This document shows positions 50,573 through 61,857 of a stretch of DNA of 64,000 bases, piece by piece. The notes below the pieces were generated by a model. That model was not told where the DNA came from, searched no databases, and was given only the letters and a program-made list of their open reading frames with translations. This DNA comes from Halobacteroides halobius DSM 5150. Its GTDB lineage: Bacteria; Bacillota; Halanaerobiia; Halobacteroidales; Halobacteroidaceae. Numbering within the stretch: position 1 is the stretch's first letter; every line of letters begins with the position of its first letter. The stretch spans positions 1-64,000 of the forward strand of contig NC_019978.1 of assembly GCF_000328625.1 (NCBI RefSeq). Reading direction: 5' to 3'. The position numbers were made by a program, and so were the translations under genes.

Positions 50573-50603
50573 AAAGGCCAACCTTAGCTAAGGTTGGCCT
50601 TTT
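50573..50603 (+). terminator. Terminator after porB
   Basis: AAAGGCCAACCTTAG pairs with CTAAGGTTGGCCTTT with no spacer and ends in T4. Its GGCCAACCTTA core is the same as in the adhE terminator. The group II intron begins immediately behind it. Confidence 0.9.
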
Positions 50604-52705
50604 GTGTGCTCTGTAGTCTATGATGATAGTAGGTGTAAGTCCTGCCTATTCTGGAAGAATGGATAATATGGTTGAGATATTGTGGCACTCACAGACGAAA
50701 TGGGTGAGCAAACGGAGAAAACAAACGTCAACCTAAGTTAATAAAGAACAGGATATGAAGCCAACAGTAACAGGGTGTTCATTGTGAGATGTAATCTGAA
50801 GAGTTTGAGGCGAAAAATCAGTCCGGAACAATATGTGAACCGAAGGTGGCATTCATTAGTGACGATCTACCAAAAGGATGGAGAAGTCCAAAGCTGACTT
50901 ACAGACCATTGGAGTATGTTAGATTAATGAGTGTGATTATGGTCGGAATGATTGGAATATAGCATAGGTGACCAGAGGATGCTCTAATATGGTCTTTATA
51001 GAAATCTATAAAGATAAGTGATGATATAACCTGAATAGGGAAAGTCAAAGCGATGAAATATTAGAGTTCAGAAGCTATCATAGTAGTGAAAAAAAATCAA
51101 TGAAAGTTGATTACAGTGAAGGATAGCCAGGTTATTGAAGTTTAGAATTGAGTGTTGATGGTATTTAAATCAAAATGGTTTAAACATTGTTAAAGACAAT
51201 AAGTCTTAAAAGAAATAGCGGACAGAAAATCATAACTGGAAGCGTGATGAATTTAAGAAAACCATGACCTAAGTAGTAGTAAACTAAGAGGTGCGATTGG
51301 CGAGAGCTTAGAAGACGTGCTTAGGAATGCTACGAATATAGGGGTTTAGATATTAAGACAGGATAGGAAGAACTGGTAAGTCGTGAGGTAGGATAGGTGA
51401 AAAAAAAATTAGTTCGCTATATAGTATAAAAGATTTAGTGACTAAGAAAAGACATTTACATTGTGCAGCTCAGAAAGTTTTGAATAATGGTGGTTGTGGA
51501 GGGATTGACGGTGTAGAAGTTGAAGAATTTAGAGAAAATTACACTAAGAATATGAGTGCTTTATATCGCCAGTTAACAGAAGATAGATATGAGCCACAAC
51601 CAGTTCTAAGAACGTATATCTCAAAAGGAAATGGAGAACAAAGACCACTAGGTATTCCAGTAATTAAAGACCGAATTGCCCAACAAGCAGTGAAACAGAT
51701 TCTAGAGATACACTTTGAAGAAATATTCTGCGACTGTTCTTATGGTTTTAGACCTAATAGGTCAACCGAAGATGCAATTAAGAAAGTAGAAGAATATAAA
51801 GAACAAGGTTATAATTGGGTATTAGACGCAGATGTCAAATCTTACTTTGATACAATAGATCATGAAATTTTAATGGAGCTGATAGCAGAGGAAGTAAGTG
51901 ATGGTTGGGTATTAGATATTATTAGGTCGTGGCTTACTATAGGTGTCATGACTGAGCAAGGAAGAGAAGAAACAACGGAGGGAACTCCACAAGGAGGCGT
52001 AATTTCTCCACTTTTAGCAAATATCTACCTACATCATTTTGATAAGAAAATGAGGTGTCGAGGATATAAGATAGTTAGATTTGCCGATGACTTTATAATT
52101 ATGGCTAAGAGTAAAGCTAAAGCAGAACGTGCTTTGGAAGTAACTCGCCAGATTATAGAAAATGAATTAAACTTAAGACTACATCCTCGGAAAACAGTAA
52201 TTACGAATTTTAATGATGGATTTAAATTTCTAGAATTTAAATTTTATAATTGTGATTACAAAAAGCCAAAAGAGAGCTCTATTAAAAGTTTCAAGGACAA
52301 AGTAAGAAAGAAAACTAAAAGGAATAGGTCAATAGGAGTAGCTGTAATGATTGATGAGCTTAATTTAATTATTAGAGGTTGGGGTAATAGTTTTCTACTA
52401 GGAAATGTTAAAGGACTATATAAAAAGGTTAGATGGTTGGATAAGAATGAGATTACGTTGTTTTATAGAAGGAAAGAAGGCGAAAGGGCAGAATTATCGC
52501 CTTCCTAATAAAATATTAAGAGATTTAGGACTAGAATCACTGCTTACCGATGTGCTTTAGACAAGAGTAAAATATACATTTGTGGCAACACAAAGACGAT
52601 AACTTACTCTCTGTTAAGGAGCAACAATGACCGAAAGCTGTATACGGGAGAACCGTACGTGCAGTTTGACAAGAGGTCCCAGCCGTGAGGCTGGTCCTAC
52701 TTTAT
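50604..52705 (+). mobile_element. Group II intron with reverse transcriptase, inserted behind a terminator
   Basis: The 5' end GTGTG at 50604 fits the group II consensus GUGYG. Domain V is recognisable around 52630-52668 (AGCTGTATACGG, GAGA tetraloop, ACCGTACGTGCAGT), domain VI as GGTCCCAGCC/GGCTGGTCC at about 52675-52696, and the 3' end at about 52705 (TTTAT). The 50604-51437 stretch is structured RNA (domains I-IV) with no gene. Insertion directly 3' of an intrinsic terminator is the hallmark of class C (IIC) introns. The ends are my best placement by motif and may shift by a few bases. Confidence 0.87.
51438..52508 (+). CDS. Group II intron-encoded reverse transcriptase/maturase, probably damaged at both ends
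   Basis: A 356-aa frame with RT motifs LGIPVIKDRIAQQAV, SYGFRPNRSTEDAI, DADVKSYFDTIDH, GTPQGGVISPLLANIYL and catalytic FADD (RFADDFII, F for the usual Y), then a maturase region (IIRGWGNSFLLGN). There is no endonuclease domain. It is shorter than usual (about 400 or more). Similarity continues upstream of GTG 51438 (KKISSLYSIKDLV) without a start codon; a well-placed GTG at 51397 is out of frame across a run of nine A. After the stop, another frame reads NYRLPNKILRDLGLESLLTD, like a family C-terminus. Both ends thus suggest frameshifts. Confidence 0.8.
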   Translation: MTKKRHLHCAAQKVLNNGGCGGIDGVEVEEFRENYTKNMSALYRQLTEDRYEPQPVLRTYISKGNGEQRPLGIPVIKDRIAQQAVKQILEIHFEEIFCDCSYGFRPNRSTEDAIKKVEEYKEQGYNWVLDADVKSYFDTIDHEILMELIAEEVSDGWVLDIIRSWLTIGVMTEQGREETTEGTPQGGVISPLLANIYLHHFDKKMRCRGYKIVRFADDFIIMAKSKAKAERALEVTRQIIENELNLRLHPRKTVITNFNDGFKFLEFKFYNCDYKKPKESSIKSFKDKVRKKTKRNRSIGVAVMIDELNLIIRGWGNSFLLGNVKGLYKKVRWLDKNEITLFYRRKEGERAELSPS

Positions 52706-52712
52706 TGTATAT

Positions 52713-53870
52713 TTAAGGGCGCAGAAATTTCAAATGACTTTTTAAATCTTTCAACCAAGTAATTATGAAAAAATCAGAGCAGTAAATCCAGCCAGCAAAT
52801 AGAGCAGTAATAGGAGCTACTAATACAAGTCCAATACTACCTGTTAAAGTTCTTAGTATTTCAGCAGAGACCATCTTAAAATTAATTATTCTTCTTAAAC
52901 TTGTATTTTTACTCACAAACAACATTAGTAAAGTTAAGTATCCGCCAGAATAAGCTAAAAGTAAAGTTGTAGTCATAGTTCCAATTACAGCTCTTCCAAC
53001 ATTAAAACCAGATTGGATTAGTTCTTTCATTTCAATATCTGGTTTTTTAAGTTTAATTTCTTCCATGGAAGCAGCAATATCCATTGCAATATCCATAGCA
53101 GCTCCTGAAGCACCAATAATTATAGAAGCATAGAAAATATGCTTCATATTAAGGTCTATATGTCCACTAAATAATAAAGTTTGAGAGAAAGGGGCTGTCA
53201 TTCCACGTAGTCCCATGTTATTACCAAAAACTATTGTAATAACAATTGTTATAAAAAGTCCTGATAATGTTCCAGCTAGAGCTGCTAATCCTTTTCTAGT
53301 AAATCCAGCTATTGAAAAAATAATAATACCTGTTAGTAAAACTAATACAAAAGAGGATAAAAGCAAAGGGTTTTGGCCAGCTAGTAAGCCAGGAATTAAA
53401 ATATTCCAAATAATATATACGCTTGCTACAAAGGAAAATAAAGCTCTTAAACCTGTGTATCCAGCATAAAGTATTAGAATTAATACGAAAAGGCCAAAGA
53501 GTAATAATTCCCAATGCTGTCGATATAAATCCACAGCTTTAACTGCAGTAACTTTTCCTTGTTTCTCTTTAATTGAAATTAATATTTCATCTCCTTCTTG
53601 ATAATAATTATCTATTTCTGCTGTACCAGTAAAGTGATTAGAAGCTTTTAGTTTACTATCGGTATGCCCTCCTTCTAATACTTTAACAGTTAATATTTGA
53701 TGACCTATATTAGTTACGCCAGAACTTATTACGTTACTGTTATTTGTTTTTAATACGATAGCTTTAGAAAGATTATCTGCTTTATTAATTCTAAGATTAT
53801 TAATAAATAAGATCGAGATTATTATAAGACTTAAGATTATAATGGTTGTTTTTAAGTTAATTTTTTTCAT
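52713..53870 (-). CDS. YibE/F family membrane protein
   Basis: A 385-aa membrane protein. An N-terminal helix (7-25) is followed by an extracytoplasmic beta-rich region (about 30-120) and then seven or so membrane helices with the family sequence YAGYTGLRALFSFVASVYIIWNILIPGLLAG and FYASIIIGASGAAMDIAMDIAASMEEI. YibE/F proteins are conserved in Firmicutes; their transport or other function is not established. A GGGGTGA lies before ATG 53870 (minus). The gene lies downstream of the alkaline phosphatase gene on the same strand but is separated from it by a terminator. Confidence 0.85.
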   Translation of the reverse strand: MKKINLKTTIIILSLIIISILFINNLRINKADNLSKAIVLKTNNSNVISSGVTNIGHQILTVKVLEGGHTDSKLKASNHFTGTAEIDNYYQEGDEILISIKEKQGKVTAVKAVDLYRQHWELLLFGLFVLILILYAGYTGLRALFSFVASVYIIWNILIPGLLAGQNPLLLSSFVLVLLTGIIIFSIAGFTRKGLAALAGTLSGLFITIVITIVFGNNMGLRGMTAPFSQTLLFSGHIDLNMKHIFYASIIIGASGAAMDIAMDIAASMEEIKLKKPDIEMKELIQSGFNVGRAVIGTMTTTLLLAYSGGYLTLLMLFVSKNTSLRRIINFKMVSAEILRTLTGSIGLVLVAPITALFAGWIYCSDFFIITWLKDLKSHLKFLRP

Positions 53871-53942
53871 ATAGATTCACCCCATATTTTTTAGAGATAT
53901 TAGTAATCTATTAGGTGAAGATTATTCATCTAATTAGATAAG

Positions 53943-53975
53943 AAAATAGCCGGGAAATTCCCGACTATTTTTAAC
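53943..53975 (-). terminator. Terminator after the alkaline phosphatase gene
   Basis: On the minus strand AATAGTCGGGAA pairs with TTCCCGGCTATT and is followed by TTCT; it lies 6 bp after the phosphatase stop codon. Confidence 0.8.
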
Positions 53976-53980
53976 TTGAA

Positions 53981-55450
53981 TTATTTTAAATTTGTTAATT
54001 TGAGATCTAATAAATTAGCCATTTCTTTAGCAACTTGAGTATTATCTTTGTATCCACTAAAGTTATTAGCACCAACTCCTGCAGCTGTTAATGGAACTGC
54101 AGTTCCTGTATGGGCATAAGTAGTCCAGAATAATCCAGCTCGTGCAGAGACAATTTTAGCTACCATAGCATTAACTGGACTCATCCAACCTGGCATATAA
54201 TTTACTAATTTTTTGCCTGCATCTGCTAAATTCATTGCTTTTTCAATTTTAGCTTTTTCCTTCGCAGTTAAATTAGTCAATCCATAATCTTTTTTAAGAG
54301 AAGTGAAGAATGCTTTTCTATCTCCAGTATAATTAAGTTGATCTAGGGAAGATTTAATTGGAAGTAATTTATCTATATTCAAGAAATAATTGTTTTTAAA
54401 TCCTAATCCTAAACCACCAGTTTCATGATCACCAGTAACTACAATTAAAGTTTCTTTAGGATGTTTTTTATAAAACCTATAAGCTTTTTGAACAGCTTTA
54501 TCAAAAGCTAATACATCATTAGCTACTGTAGCAGGACTGTTAGCATGACCAGCGTAGTCAATTCTTCCTCCTTCAACCATCATAACAAAACCATTATCAT
54601 GTTTAACTAAAGTGTTAATTCCTTTTTGAGTGATTTCTGCTAAGCTTGGAGTAGTATTTGGATTTCTGTCTAGTTCATATGGTAAGTGACTAGCAGTTAA
54701 AGGAGCAAAGACTTTATCTCCTTTTTTAGGTTTATAAGCTCTAAAACCTTGTGGATCACCAACAAAAGTCTTATAGTCTTTATCTTTAAATACCTTAACT
54801 AAGTTTTTATTATCTTTTCTTTCAGATTTTTTAGCCGTTTTAGGAATAAAGTGTCGGTATCCACCACCAGCTAAAAAGTCAACATTACTTTGAGCAATAT
54901 CTTCAGCAATTTGATTTGGGTTATATCTACTTTCATTATGGGCTAAGAAAGAGGCCGGAGTAGCGTGAGTTAATCTCATAGTAGAGATTACTCCAGTGCC
55001 CATTCCTTTAGCTTCTGCTGCTTCTATAATTGTTCGAACAGAAGTACCATTTGGTAATTGTCCAATCATCCCTTTATTTGTCTTATAGCCAGTAGCTAGA
55101 GCAGTTCCAGCTGCAGCTGAATCTGTTACCAATGTATTAGATGCATAAGTAGTATTCATTCCACCCACTGGTAATTTATTCATTGTTAGCTGTGCGTCTT
55201 GATTACCTGTCTTAGCTTTTAAGAAGTAACTTGCTAATTGCCTTTGGGAAGCAGCCATACCATCACCAATAAATAAGAATACATATTTAGGTTGTTTATT
55301 AGTTTGCTTGGTTTTTACTTGTGATTCTTCTTGAGAGTCCTCCCCAAATATCCACCATGCATTAGTCGGAGTAGAAGTAAGACTTGTTATCAATAAAGCT
55401 ACCATTGCTACTACTAAGATACTACTTAAAACTTTTCTTTGTTTGAACAT
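53981..55450 (-). CDS. Secreted alkaline phosphatase
   Basis: A 489-aa enzyme that releases phosphate from organic esters outside the cell. An N-terminal signal peptide (1-31, ending TPTNA) is followed by the catalytic domain: metal-binding Asp63 in FIGDGMAASQ, nucleophile Ser111 in VTDSAAAGTALATG, and metal ligands in MMVEGGRIDYAGHANS and VTGDHETGGLG. GGAGGAG precedes ATG 55450 (minus). I see no Pho box with confidence. It is monocistronic. Confidence 0.93.
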   Translation of the reverse strand: MFKQRKVLSSILVVAMVALLITSLTSTPTNAWWIFGEDSQEESQVKTKQTNKQPKYVFLFIGDGMAASQRQLASYFLKAKTGNQDAQLTMNKLPVGGMNTTYASNTLVTDSAAAGTALATGYKTNKGMIGQLPNGTSVRTIIEAAEAKGMGTGVISTMRLTHATPASFLAHNESRYNPNQIAEDIAQSNVDFLAGGGYRHFIPKTAKKSERKDNKNLVKVFKDKDYKTFVGDPQGFRAYKPKKGDKVFAPLTASHLPYELDRNPNTTPSLAEITQKGINTLVKHDNGFVMMVEGGRIDYAGHANSPATVANDVLAFDKAVQKAYRFYKKHPKETLIVVTGDHETGGLGLGFKNNYFLNIDKLLPIKSSLDQLNYTGDRKAFFTSLKKDYGLTNLTAKEKAKIEKAMNLADAGKKLVNYMPGWMSPVNAMVAKIVSARAGLFWTTYAHTGTAVPLTAAGVGANNFSGYKDNTQVAKEMANLLDLKLTNLK

Positions 55451-55618
55451 TTTTTCTCCTCCTCTTAGATTAGAATAATTAATTTTAAACTTCTTAAGTA
55501 GCTAACTACTTAAATGTTACTTTACTTATATATATCTTATACTAAGTTATTTGTTGTATATATACTTATATTCTTTTAATAACTTAGAGGTTAGATGTCT
55601 GACGATAACAGATAATAA

Positions 55619-55650
55619 AAAAGAACTACGATTCTTTAGTAGTTCCTCTA
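55619..55650 (-). terminator. Orphan minus-strand hairpin with U tract
   Basis: On the minus strand GAACTAC (55645-55639) and GTAGTTC (55629-55623) pair around a 9-nt loop, followed by T6. No gene on the minus strand lies upstream of it; it may end an unrecognised small RNA or antisense transcript. Otherwise 55451-55760 holds nothing I can identify. Confidence 0.4.
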
Positions 55651-55768
55651 CTGTTTATAATTTTTACAGATTAAGCCAAATGATATATTTAATTGAATCT
55701 TTAGTTATATTATAAATAAAGATTTTTCAATTGTCAAACAATTTAAAAAATATTATTTCTAATTTACT

Positions 55769-55797
55769 TTGACATTAGATAATAAACTTGATAAACT
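55769..55797 (+). promoter_or_regulatory. guaB promoter
   Basis: TTGACA (55769-55774), 17-bp spacer, TAAACT (55792-55797), just before the riboswitch. Confidence 0.8.
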
Positions 55798-55811
55798 TAA
55801 AAATAATTAAA

Positions 55812-57479
<1,668 letters not shown>

Positions 57480-57485
57480 GTTATT

Positions 57486-57515
57486 GGCCCTCTAATAGGA
57501 GGGCTTTCTTTTTTG
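57486..57515 (+). terminator. Terminator after guaB
   Basis: GCCCTC (57487-57492) pairs with GAGGGC (57499-57504), followed by TTTCTTTTTT. Confidence 0.88.
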
Positions 57516-57576
57516 TTAGAGAAATTATATTTGTAGTAGTTTAAGTGAAAATTAATTGATATAAAGCTTCACTTTT

Positions 57577-57677
57577 AATTTACAATTAACAATTGACAAT
57601 TAGAACCCTTTAAAACCTTTCTAAATCAAGGGTTTATACGATTTTGAAGTTTAATTGTAAATTGTCCATTGTCAATT
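57577..57677. repeat. AT-rich inverted-repeat element, copy D
   Basis: About 100 bp with inverted arms AATTTACAATTAACAATTG (57577 on) and AATTGTAAATTGTCCATTG (57653 on). The core contains GATTTTGAAGTT as in copy A. It lies between guaB and tmk, so the family is not restricted to tRNA clusters. Confidence 0.6.
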
Positions 57678-57715
57678 GCTTTTAATATCAATACTAAAGC
57701 ACTAGGAGGATTAAA

Positions 57716-58384
57716 ATGTCAGGAAAACTAATTGTAATTGAATCAGGGACAGATGCTAGTGGGAAAGAGACTCAAACTAGAAAACTATATAATAGGTTAT
57801 CCGATATAAAAGGAAAAGTTCGGAAAATTGAGTATCCTAACTATGAAAGTGCTTCTTCAGCCTTAATTAAAATGTATTTAAACGGAGAATTCGGAGAAAA
57901 TCCGGGAGAGGTGAATACTTATGCTGCTTCTACATTTTATGCGGTAGATAGATTTGCATCATTTCAAAAAGAGTGGAAAGACTTTTATAATGATGGAGGA
58001 ATTATTATCGCGGATAGATATACAACTTCGAATATGGTTCATCAGGCTTCTAAATTTGCAAATTTAGAAGAAAAGAGAGCATATTTAAATTGGCTATGGG
58101 AATTTGAGTTTGATAAATTTGGACTTCCTGTACCAGATGCTGTTATATTTCTAGATATGCCTCCTGAAGAAAGTAAAAGATTAATGAAACAAAGAAAAAA
58201 TAATTCACAAGATATTCACGAAGAAAATTATGATTACTTAGTTAAATCATATAATAATGCTTGCTGGGTTGCAGAAGAATATAACTGGCAGATAATAGAT
58301 TGTCTTCATAACGGGAAATTAAGAAGCATTGAAGATATCCATAATCAAATTTATAATCTAGTAATTAATTTATTTGAGAGCTAA
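57716..58384 (+). CDS. tmk: Thymidylate kinase-like deoxynucleotide kinase
   Basis: A 222-aa P-loop kinase with GTDASGKETQ near residue 11 (canonical dTMP kinases have GxDGSGKTTQ), the DR motif in IIADRYTTSNMVHQ and a LID segment MKQRKNNSQDIHEEN. dTMP kinase makes dTDP for DNA synthesis. Position before yaaR-holB matches tmk of B. subtilis, which supports the assignment although the sequence belongs to a divergent subgroup with an unusual acidic P-loop. AGGAGG precedes ATG 57716. Confidence 0.85.
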   Translation: MSGKLIVIESGTDASGKETQTRKLYNRLSDIKGKVRKIEYPNYESASSALIKMYLNGEFGENPGEVNTYAASTFYAVDRFASFQKEWKDFYNDGGIIIADRYTTSNMVHQASKFANLEEKRAYLNWLWEFEFDKFGLPVPDAVIFLDMPPEESKRLMKQRKNNSQDIHEENYDYLVKSYNNACWVAEEYNWQIIDCLHNGKLRSIEDIHNQIYNLVINLFES

Positions 58385-58463
58385 ATTTTCTTTTTTTATT
58401 GATAGGTGATATAATTATAAATAATAGTAAAATGTTTAATCCCTAAGATAGGAAGGGGATAAT

Positions 58464-58904
58464 ATGAAGATTGAAAATAAAACTAAAGGGAATTTTAGGA
58501 ACTCGGTTGCTGCTAGTAAAAGAATAAATCAAGTACAGGATAAGAACACTACCTTTTTAGAAGAATTAAAACAGGTGCATGGTGAACAGGTTAAAGCTAA
58601 ATTAGATGATTTATTAGGCATGATTGATAAGCAAGGTGATAAATTAGCTAATCATCGTACCTTTAAAGAGCTAATTGAGTATAAAAAGATGGTTAAGAAA
58701 TTTATTAAAGAAGCGGTAGAAAAAATGTATAAATTAAAAGAGGATTATAGTCCTCAGCAAGGGAAAGTTCGAACAATAGTTAAGTCTGTTGATAGTTCTT
58801 TAGAGGATTTAACGGAGATGATTGTAGATGAACAATCGGCCCAATTGGATATTTTAGCTCAATTAGATGAGGTACGCGGTTTATTAATTGATTTATATAG
58901 ATAG
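58464..58904 (+). CDS. yaaR: YaaR-like DUF327 protein
   Basis: A 146-aa helical protein (TFLEELKQVHGEQVKAKLDDLLGMIDKQGDKLANHRTFKELIEYKKMVKKF), matching the DUF327/YaaR family found between tmk and holB in Firmicutes. Function is unknown. ATG 58464 follows GGAAGGGG. It is cotranscribed with holB, whose start is 46 bp away. Confidence 0.85.
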   Translation: MKIENKTKGNFRNSVAASKRINQVQDKNTTFLEELKQVHGEQVKAKLDDLLGMIDKQGDKLANHRTFKELIEYKKMVKKFIKEAVEKMYKLKEDYSPQQGKVRTIVKSVDSSLEDLTEMIVDEQSAQLDILAQLDEVRGLLIDLYR

Positions 58905-58950
58905 AGTGGGGTATATTAATAGTTAGATTCTCTTGAAAGGAGAGAATAAG

Positions 58951-59937
58951 ATGTCTTTTAGTGAAGTATTAGGACAGGATTTAGCAGTTTCTATTTTAAA
59001 AAATTCCCTTCAACAAGGTAGATTAAGTCATGCTTATTTATTTACAGGAGTTGAAGGGGTAGGAAAGGATACAACAGCTTTTGAATTTGCTAAAGCAATA
59101 AATTGCAAGGGCCAAGCTAATGATGCATGTGATAGTTGTATTTCTTGTCGCAAGGCGGCAAGTGGCAATCACCCTGATATCAAGGTCTTAAAACCGGATG
59201 GTAGTTCAATTAAAATAGATCAGATGAGATCTTTCCAACAGGAAATTTTATATAAACCATATGAGAGTGAGAAAAAAGTTTATATTATTCATCAAACTGA
59301 AAAGATGACTCCGGAAGCAGCTAATAGTCTTTTAAAAACGTTAGAAGAACCACCTGAACATGGAATTATTATACTATTAACAAATAATATAAATCAGTTA
59401 TTACCAACCGTTATTTCTCGTTGTCAATTAGTGCGTTTTAATAGAGTTTCTAATCATTTAATAAAAAAAAGATTAAGTGAAAATTATAAATTATCGGAGC
59501 AAGAAGAAGAATTAATTACTTCTTTAGCTACTGGAAAGATAAAAGAAGCGATTGCTTTAGTAGAAGAGAAAGAAAAATTAAAGAAGCGGGAGGACATTAT
59601 TAAATTAATCCTTTCTTTTAAAGATTTAGATTGCTTACAAGTATTTAGGATAGTAGAAAAGTTAACTGAATATAAAGACCAAATAGACCAGATTCTACAT
59701 ATGGTTTTAGTTTGGTATCGTGATTTATTATTACTTAAGTTAAAAAAGGAAGAACAGGTTATTAATATTGATTATATGGAAGAATTAAAAGAAGAAGTAG
59801 CTATAACTAGTGTAGAGCAAGCAGAAAAAATAATACAATTGGTCGAAGAAACAAAGAATAAGATTAGGACAGTTAATGTTAATCTACAACTAACTTTAGA
59901 AGTGATGTTACTAAAGTTAAATCGTCTCAGGAGGTGA
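58951..59937 (+). CDS. holB: DNA polymerase III delta' subunit
   Basis: Delta' is the stator of the clamp loader. The 328-aa protein resembles the N-terminal part of DnaX: P-loop-like GVEGVGKDT (33-41), zinc cysteines 52, 60, 63 and 66, and VISRCQLVRF. ATG 58951 follows AAAGGAGAG; an earlier frame start at 58933 lacks similarity. Its stop overlaps the ribosome-binding site of the next gene. Confidence 0.93.
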   Translation: MSFSEVLGQDLAVSILKNSLQQGRLSHAYLFTGVEGVGKDTTAFEFAKAINCKGQANDACDSCISCRKAASGNHPDIKVLKPDGSSIKIDQMRSFQQEILYKPYESEKKVYIIHQTEKMTPEAANSLLKTLEEPPEHGIIILLTNNINQLLPTVISRCQLVRFNRVSNHLIKKRLSENYKLSEQEEELITSLATGKIKEAIALVEEKEKLKKREDIIKLILSFKDLDCLQVFRIVEKLTEYKDQIDQILHMVLVWYRDLLLLKLKKEEQVINIDYMEELKEEVAITSVEQAEKIIQLVEETKNKIRTVNVNLQLTLEVMLLKLNRLRR

Positions 59938-59945
59938 AGTCATTA

Positions 59946-60737
59946 ATGGAAGTAATTGGAGTAGAATTCAAAGAAGCAGGTAAAATATACTATTATAAAA
60001 TGACTAATGATGAATTTAGTGTAGGAGATAAGGTAGTCGCTGAAACTATTCGAGGAATTGAGATTGGGGAAGTTGTTAACCCTTCTAAGATAGTTGATCC
60101 AGATAATTTCGGTCATCCTATAGAGTCAATTAAACGGAAAGCTACTTTAAGAGATTTAAAAAGGGCTGAGGAGAATGAAAAGGAAGCTAAGGAAGCTTTT
60201 GAGATTTGCTTAGATAAAATTGAGGAACATAATTTACCGATGAGGTTAGTTGATTCGGAGTATACCCTAGATCGAGGTAAGCTTTTATTTTATTTCACTG
60301 CTGATGATAGGGTTGATTTTAGGGAACTGGTTAAGGATTTAGCTAGCATTTTTAAGACAAGAATTGAATTAAGACAAATTGGAGTTAGAGATGAAGCTAA
60401 AATGCGGGGTGGACTTGGCCCGTGTGGTAGAGTGCTTTGTTGCTCTAAATTTTTAAGGGATTTTGATCCAATTTCAATTAAAATGGCTAAAGAACAGGAC
60501 TTATCTTTAAACCCCAATAAAATATCTGGAATTTGCGGTCGTTTAATGTGTTGTCTAAAATATGAAACAAATAGTTATAAACAAATTAAAAACGAATTAC
60601 CTAATGTAGGAGAAAAAGTAGAGACTAACTTTGGTACAGGTAATGTAGAAGATATAAATGTTATTAAGAAAACCCTAAAGGTTGATTTAGGTGATGATGA
60701 GAAAATAGAAATAGATTTTGAAGATATAGAATCATGA
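59946..60737 (+). CDS. ricT: PSP1-domain protein RicT/YaaT
   Basis: A 263-aa PSP1 protein. Cysteines in GPCGRVLCCSKFL and GICGRLMCCLKYE are the conserved Fe-S ligands of RicT. In B. subtilis RicT (YaaT) forms the Y-complex with YlbF and YmcA, which directs RNase Y processing and affects sporulation and competence. ATG 59946 is chosen with AGGAGGTG at 59929-59936; the GTG at 59934 lies inside that ribosome-binding site. Order holB-yaaT-yabA is as in Bacillus. Confidence 0.94.
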   Translation: MEVIGVEFKEAGKIYYYKMTNDEFSVGDKVVAETIRGIEIGEVVNPSKIVDPDNFGHPIESIKRKATLRDLKRAEENEKEAKEAFEICLDKIEEHNLPMRLVDSEYTLDRGKLLFYFTADDRVDFRELVKDLASIFKTRIELRQIGVRDEAKMRGGLGPCGRVLCCSKFLRDFDPISIKMAKEQDLSLNPNKISGICGRLMCCLKYETNSYKQIKNELPNVGEKVETNFGTGNVEDINVIKKTLKVDLGDDEKIEIDFEDIES

Positions 60738-60766
60738 TGTCAAGCTGAATATTAGGGGGTGAAAAG

Positions 60767-61114
60767 GTGGAAGAGATCATTGGTTTGTTGGCCCATTTTC
60801 AAGAACAATTACAGGTTTTAAATGATGACTTTCAAAAAGTAAAAAATACAGTTTATGATATGTATAAAGAAAATGAAAGTTTACGAGAAGAAAATGAAAA
60901 TTTAAAAAGATTATTATTTGAAAAAGAAGAGGCACAAGAAGAAGGAGTAGATAAAGAAGAAGGTCAACATAACTTATCTCGTTTATATCAGGAAGGTTTT
61001 CATGTTTGCCATCTTAACTTTGGAGAGCAACGGGAGGGTAGCTGCCTATTTTGTGCTGGAATGTTAGATGATGAAGAAAATCCTAATCAAATAAAGGAGA
61101 ATACTAGTGGCTAA
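60767..61114 (+). CDS. yabA: Replication initiation control protein YabA
   Basis: A 115-aa protein with an N-terminal coiled coil ([40 protein letters not shown]) and a C-terminal zinc domain (CHLNFG...CLFC). YabA binds DnaA and DnaN and limits initiation at oriC, so it links directly to the origin at the start of this window. GTG 60767 follows AGGGGGTG. It overlaps the next gene by 8 bases. Confidence 0.9.
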   Translation: MEEIIGLLAHFQEQLQVLNDDFQKVKNTVYDMYKENESLREENENLKRLLFEKEEAQEEGVDKEEGQHNLSRLYQEGFHVCHLNFGEQREGSCLFCAGMLDDEENPNQIKENTSG

Positions 61115-61856
61115 CCAAGATTTAAAACCTGGAGAACGATTAGATAAATTATTAATTGATGATTTAGAGCTAATTCAAGATCCTAAACATTTTTGTTTTT
61201 CATTAGATGCTGTTTTATTAGCTAATTTTGTAAATCCTAAAAAGAAAGACCGAGTTTTGGATTTAGGGACAGGAACTGGAGTAATTCCTCATTTAACTCA
61301 GGCTAAATATGATTTACAAGAAGTTTGGGGGATTGATATTCAACAAGAAGTGATTGATATGGCTCAGCGTAGTGCTAAGTATAATAAATTAGAAGATAAA
61401 TTAAATTTTACTGAAATTGATTTAAAAGAGGCTCTTGAATTTTTTGGTTCAGAAAGTTTTGATTATATTATTAGTAACCCTCCTTATATGAAAGTAGGAA
61501 GTGGAAAGGTTAGCCCTAAAAAGGAAGTTGCAATTGCTCGTTATGAGTTAGAATGTAAATTAGAGGACATAGTTAAGGTTAGTAATCAATTGGTTAAGTA
61601 TGGAGGGAAGGTTGCTTATATTCATAGAGCAAAGAGATTGGCTGAGTTGTTAGCCTTGATGAAAGATTATAATTTAACACCTAAAAGAATGAGACTGATT
61701 CATTCATCTAAAGACAGTAAAGCTAAATTGGTATTAGTAGAAGCAGTCAAAGGTGGAGGAAGTGGATTAGAAATAAAAGATCCAGTAATTGTTTATAATA
61801 AAAAAGGTAATTATACTACAGAAATAGAAAACATGTATCATCCAGAAAGGGATTAA
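61107..61856 (+). CDS. yabB: tRNA1(Val) adenine-N6 methyltransferase family (YabB/TrmN6)
   Basis: A 249-aa SAM-dependent methyltransferase: motif [13 protein letters not shown], catalytic NPPY in [13 protein letters not shown]. Members methylate A37 of tRNA-Val in E. coli; the substrate of Firmicutes YabB is presumed similar. GTG 61107 follows AAAGGAG and overlaps yabA. Confidence 0.9.
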   Translation: MANQDLKPGERLDKLLIDDLELIQDPKHFCFSLDAVLLANFVNPKKKDRVLDLGTGTGVIPHLTQAKYDLQEVWGIDIQQEVIDMAQRSAKYNKLEDKLNFTEIDLKEALEFFGSESFDYIISNPPYMKVGSGKVSPKKEVAIARYELECKLEDIVKVSNQLVKYGGKVAYIHRAKRLAELLALMKDYNLTPKRMRLIHSSKDSKAKLVLVEAVKGGGSGLEIKDPVIVYNKKGNYTTEIENMYHPERD

Positions 61857-61857
61857 A

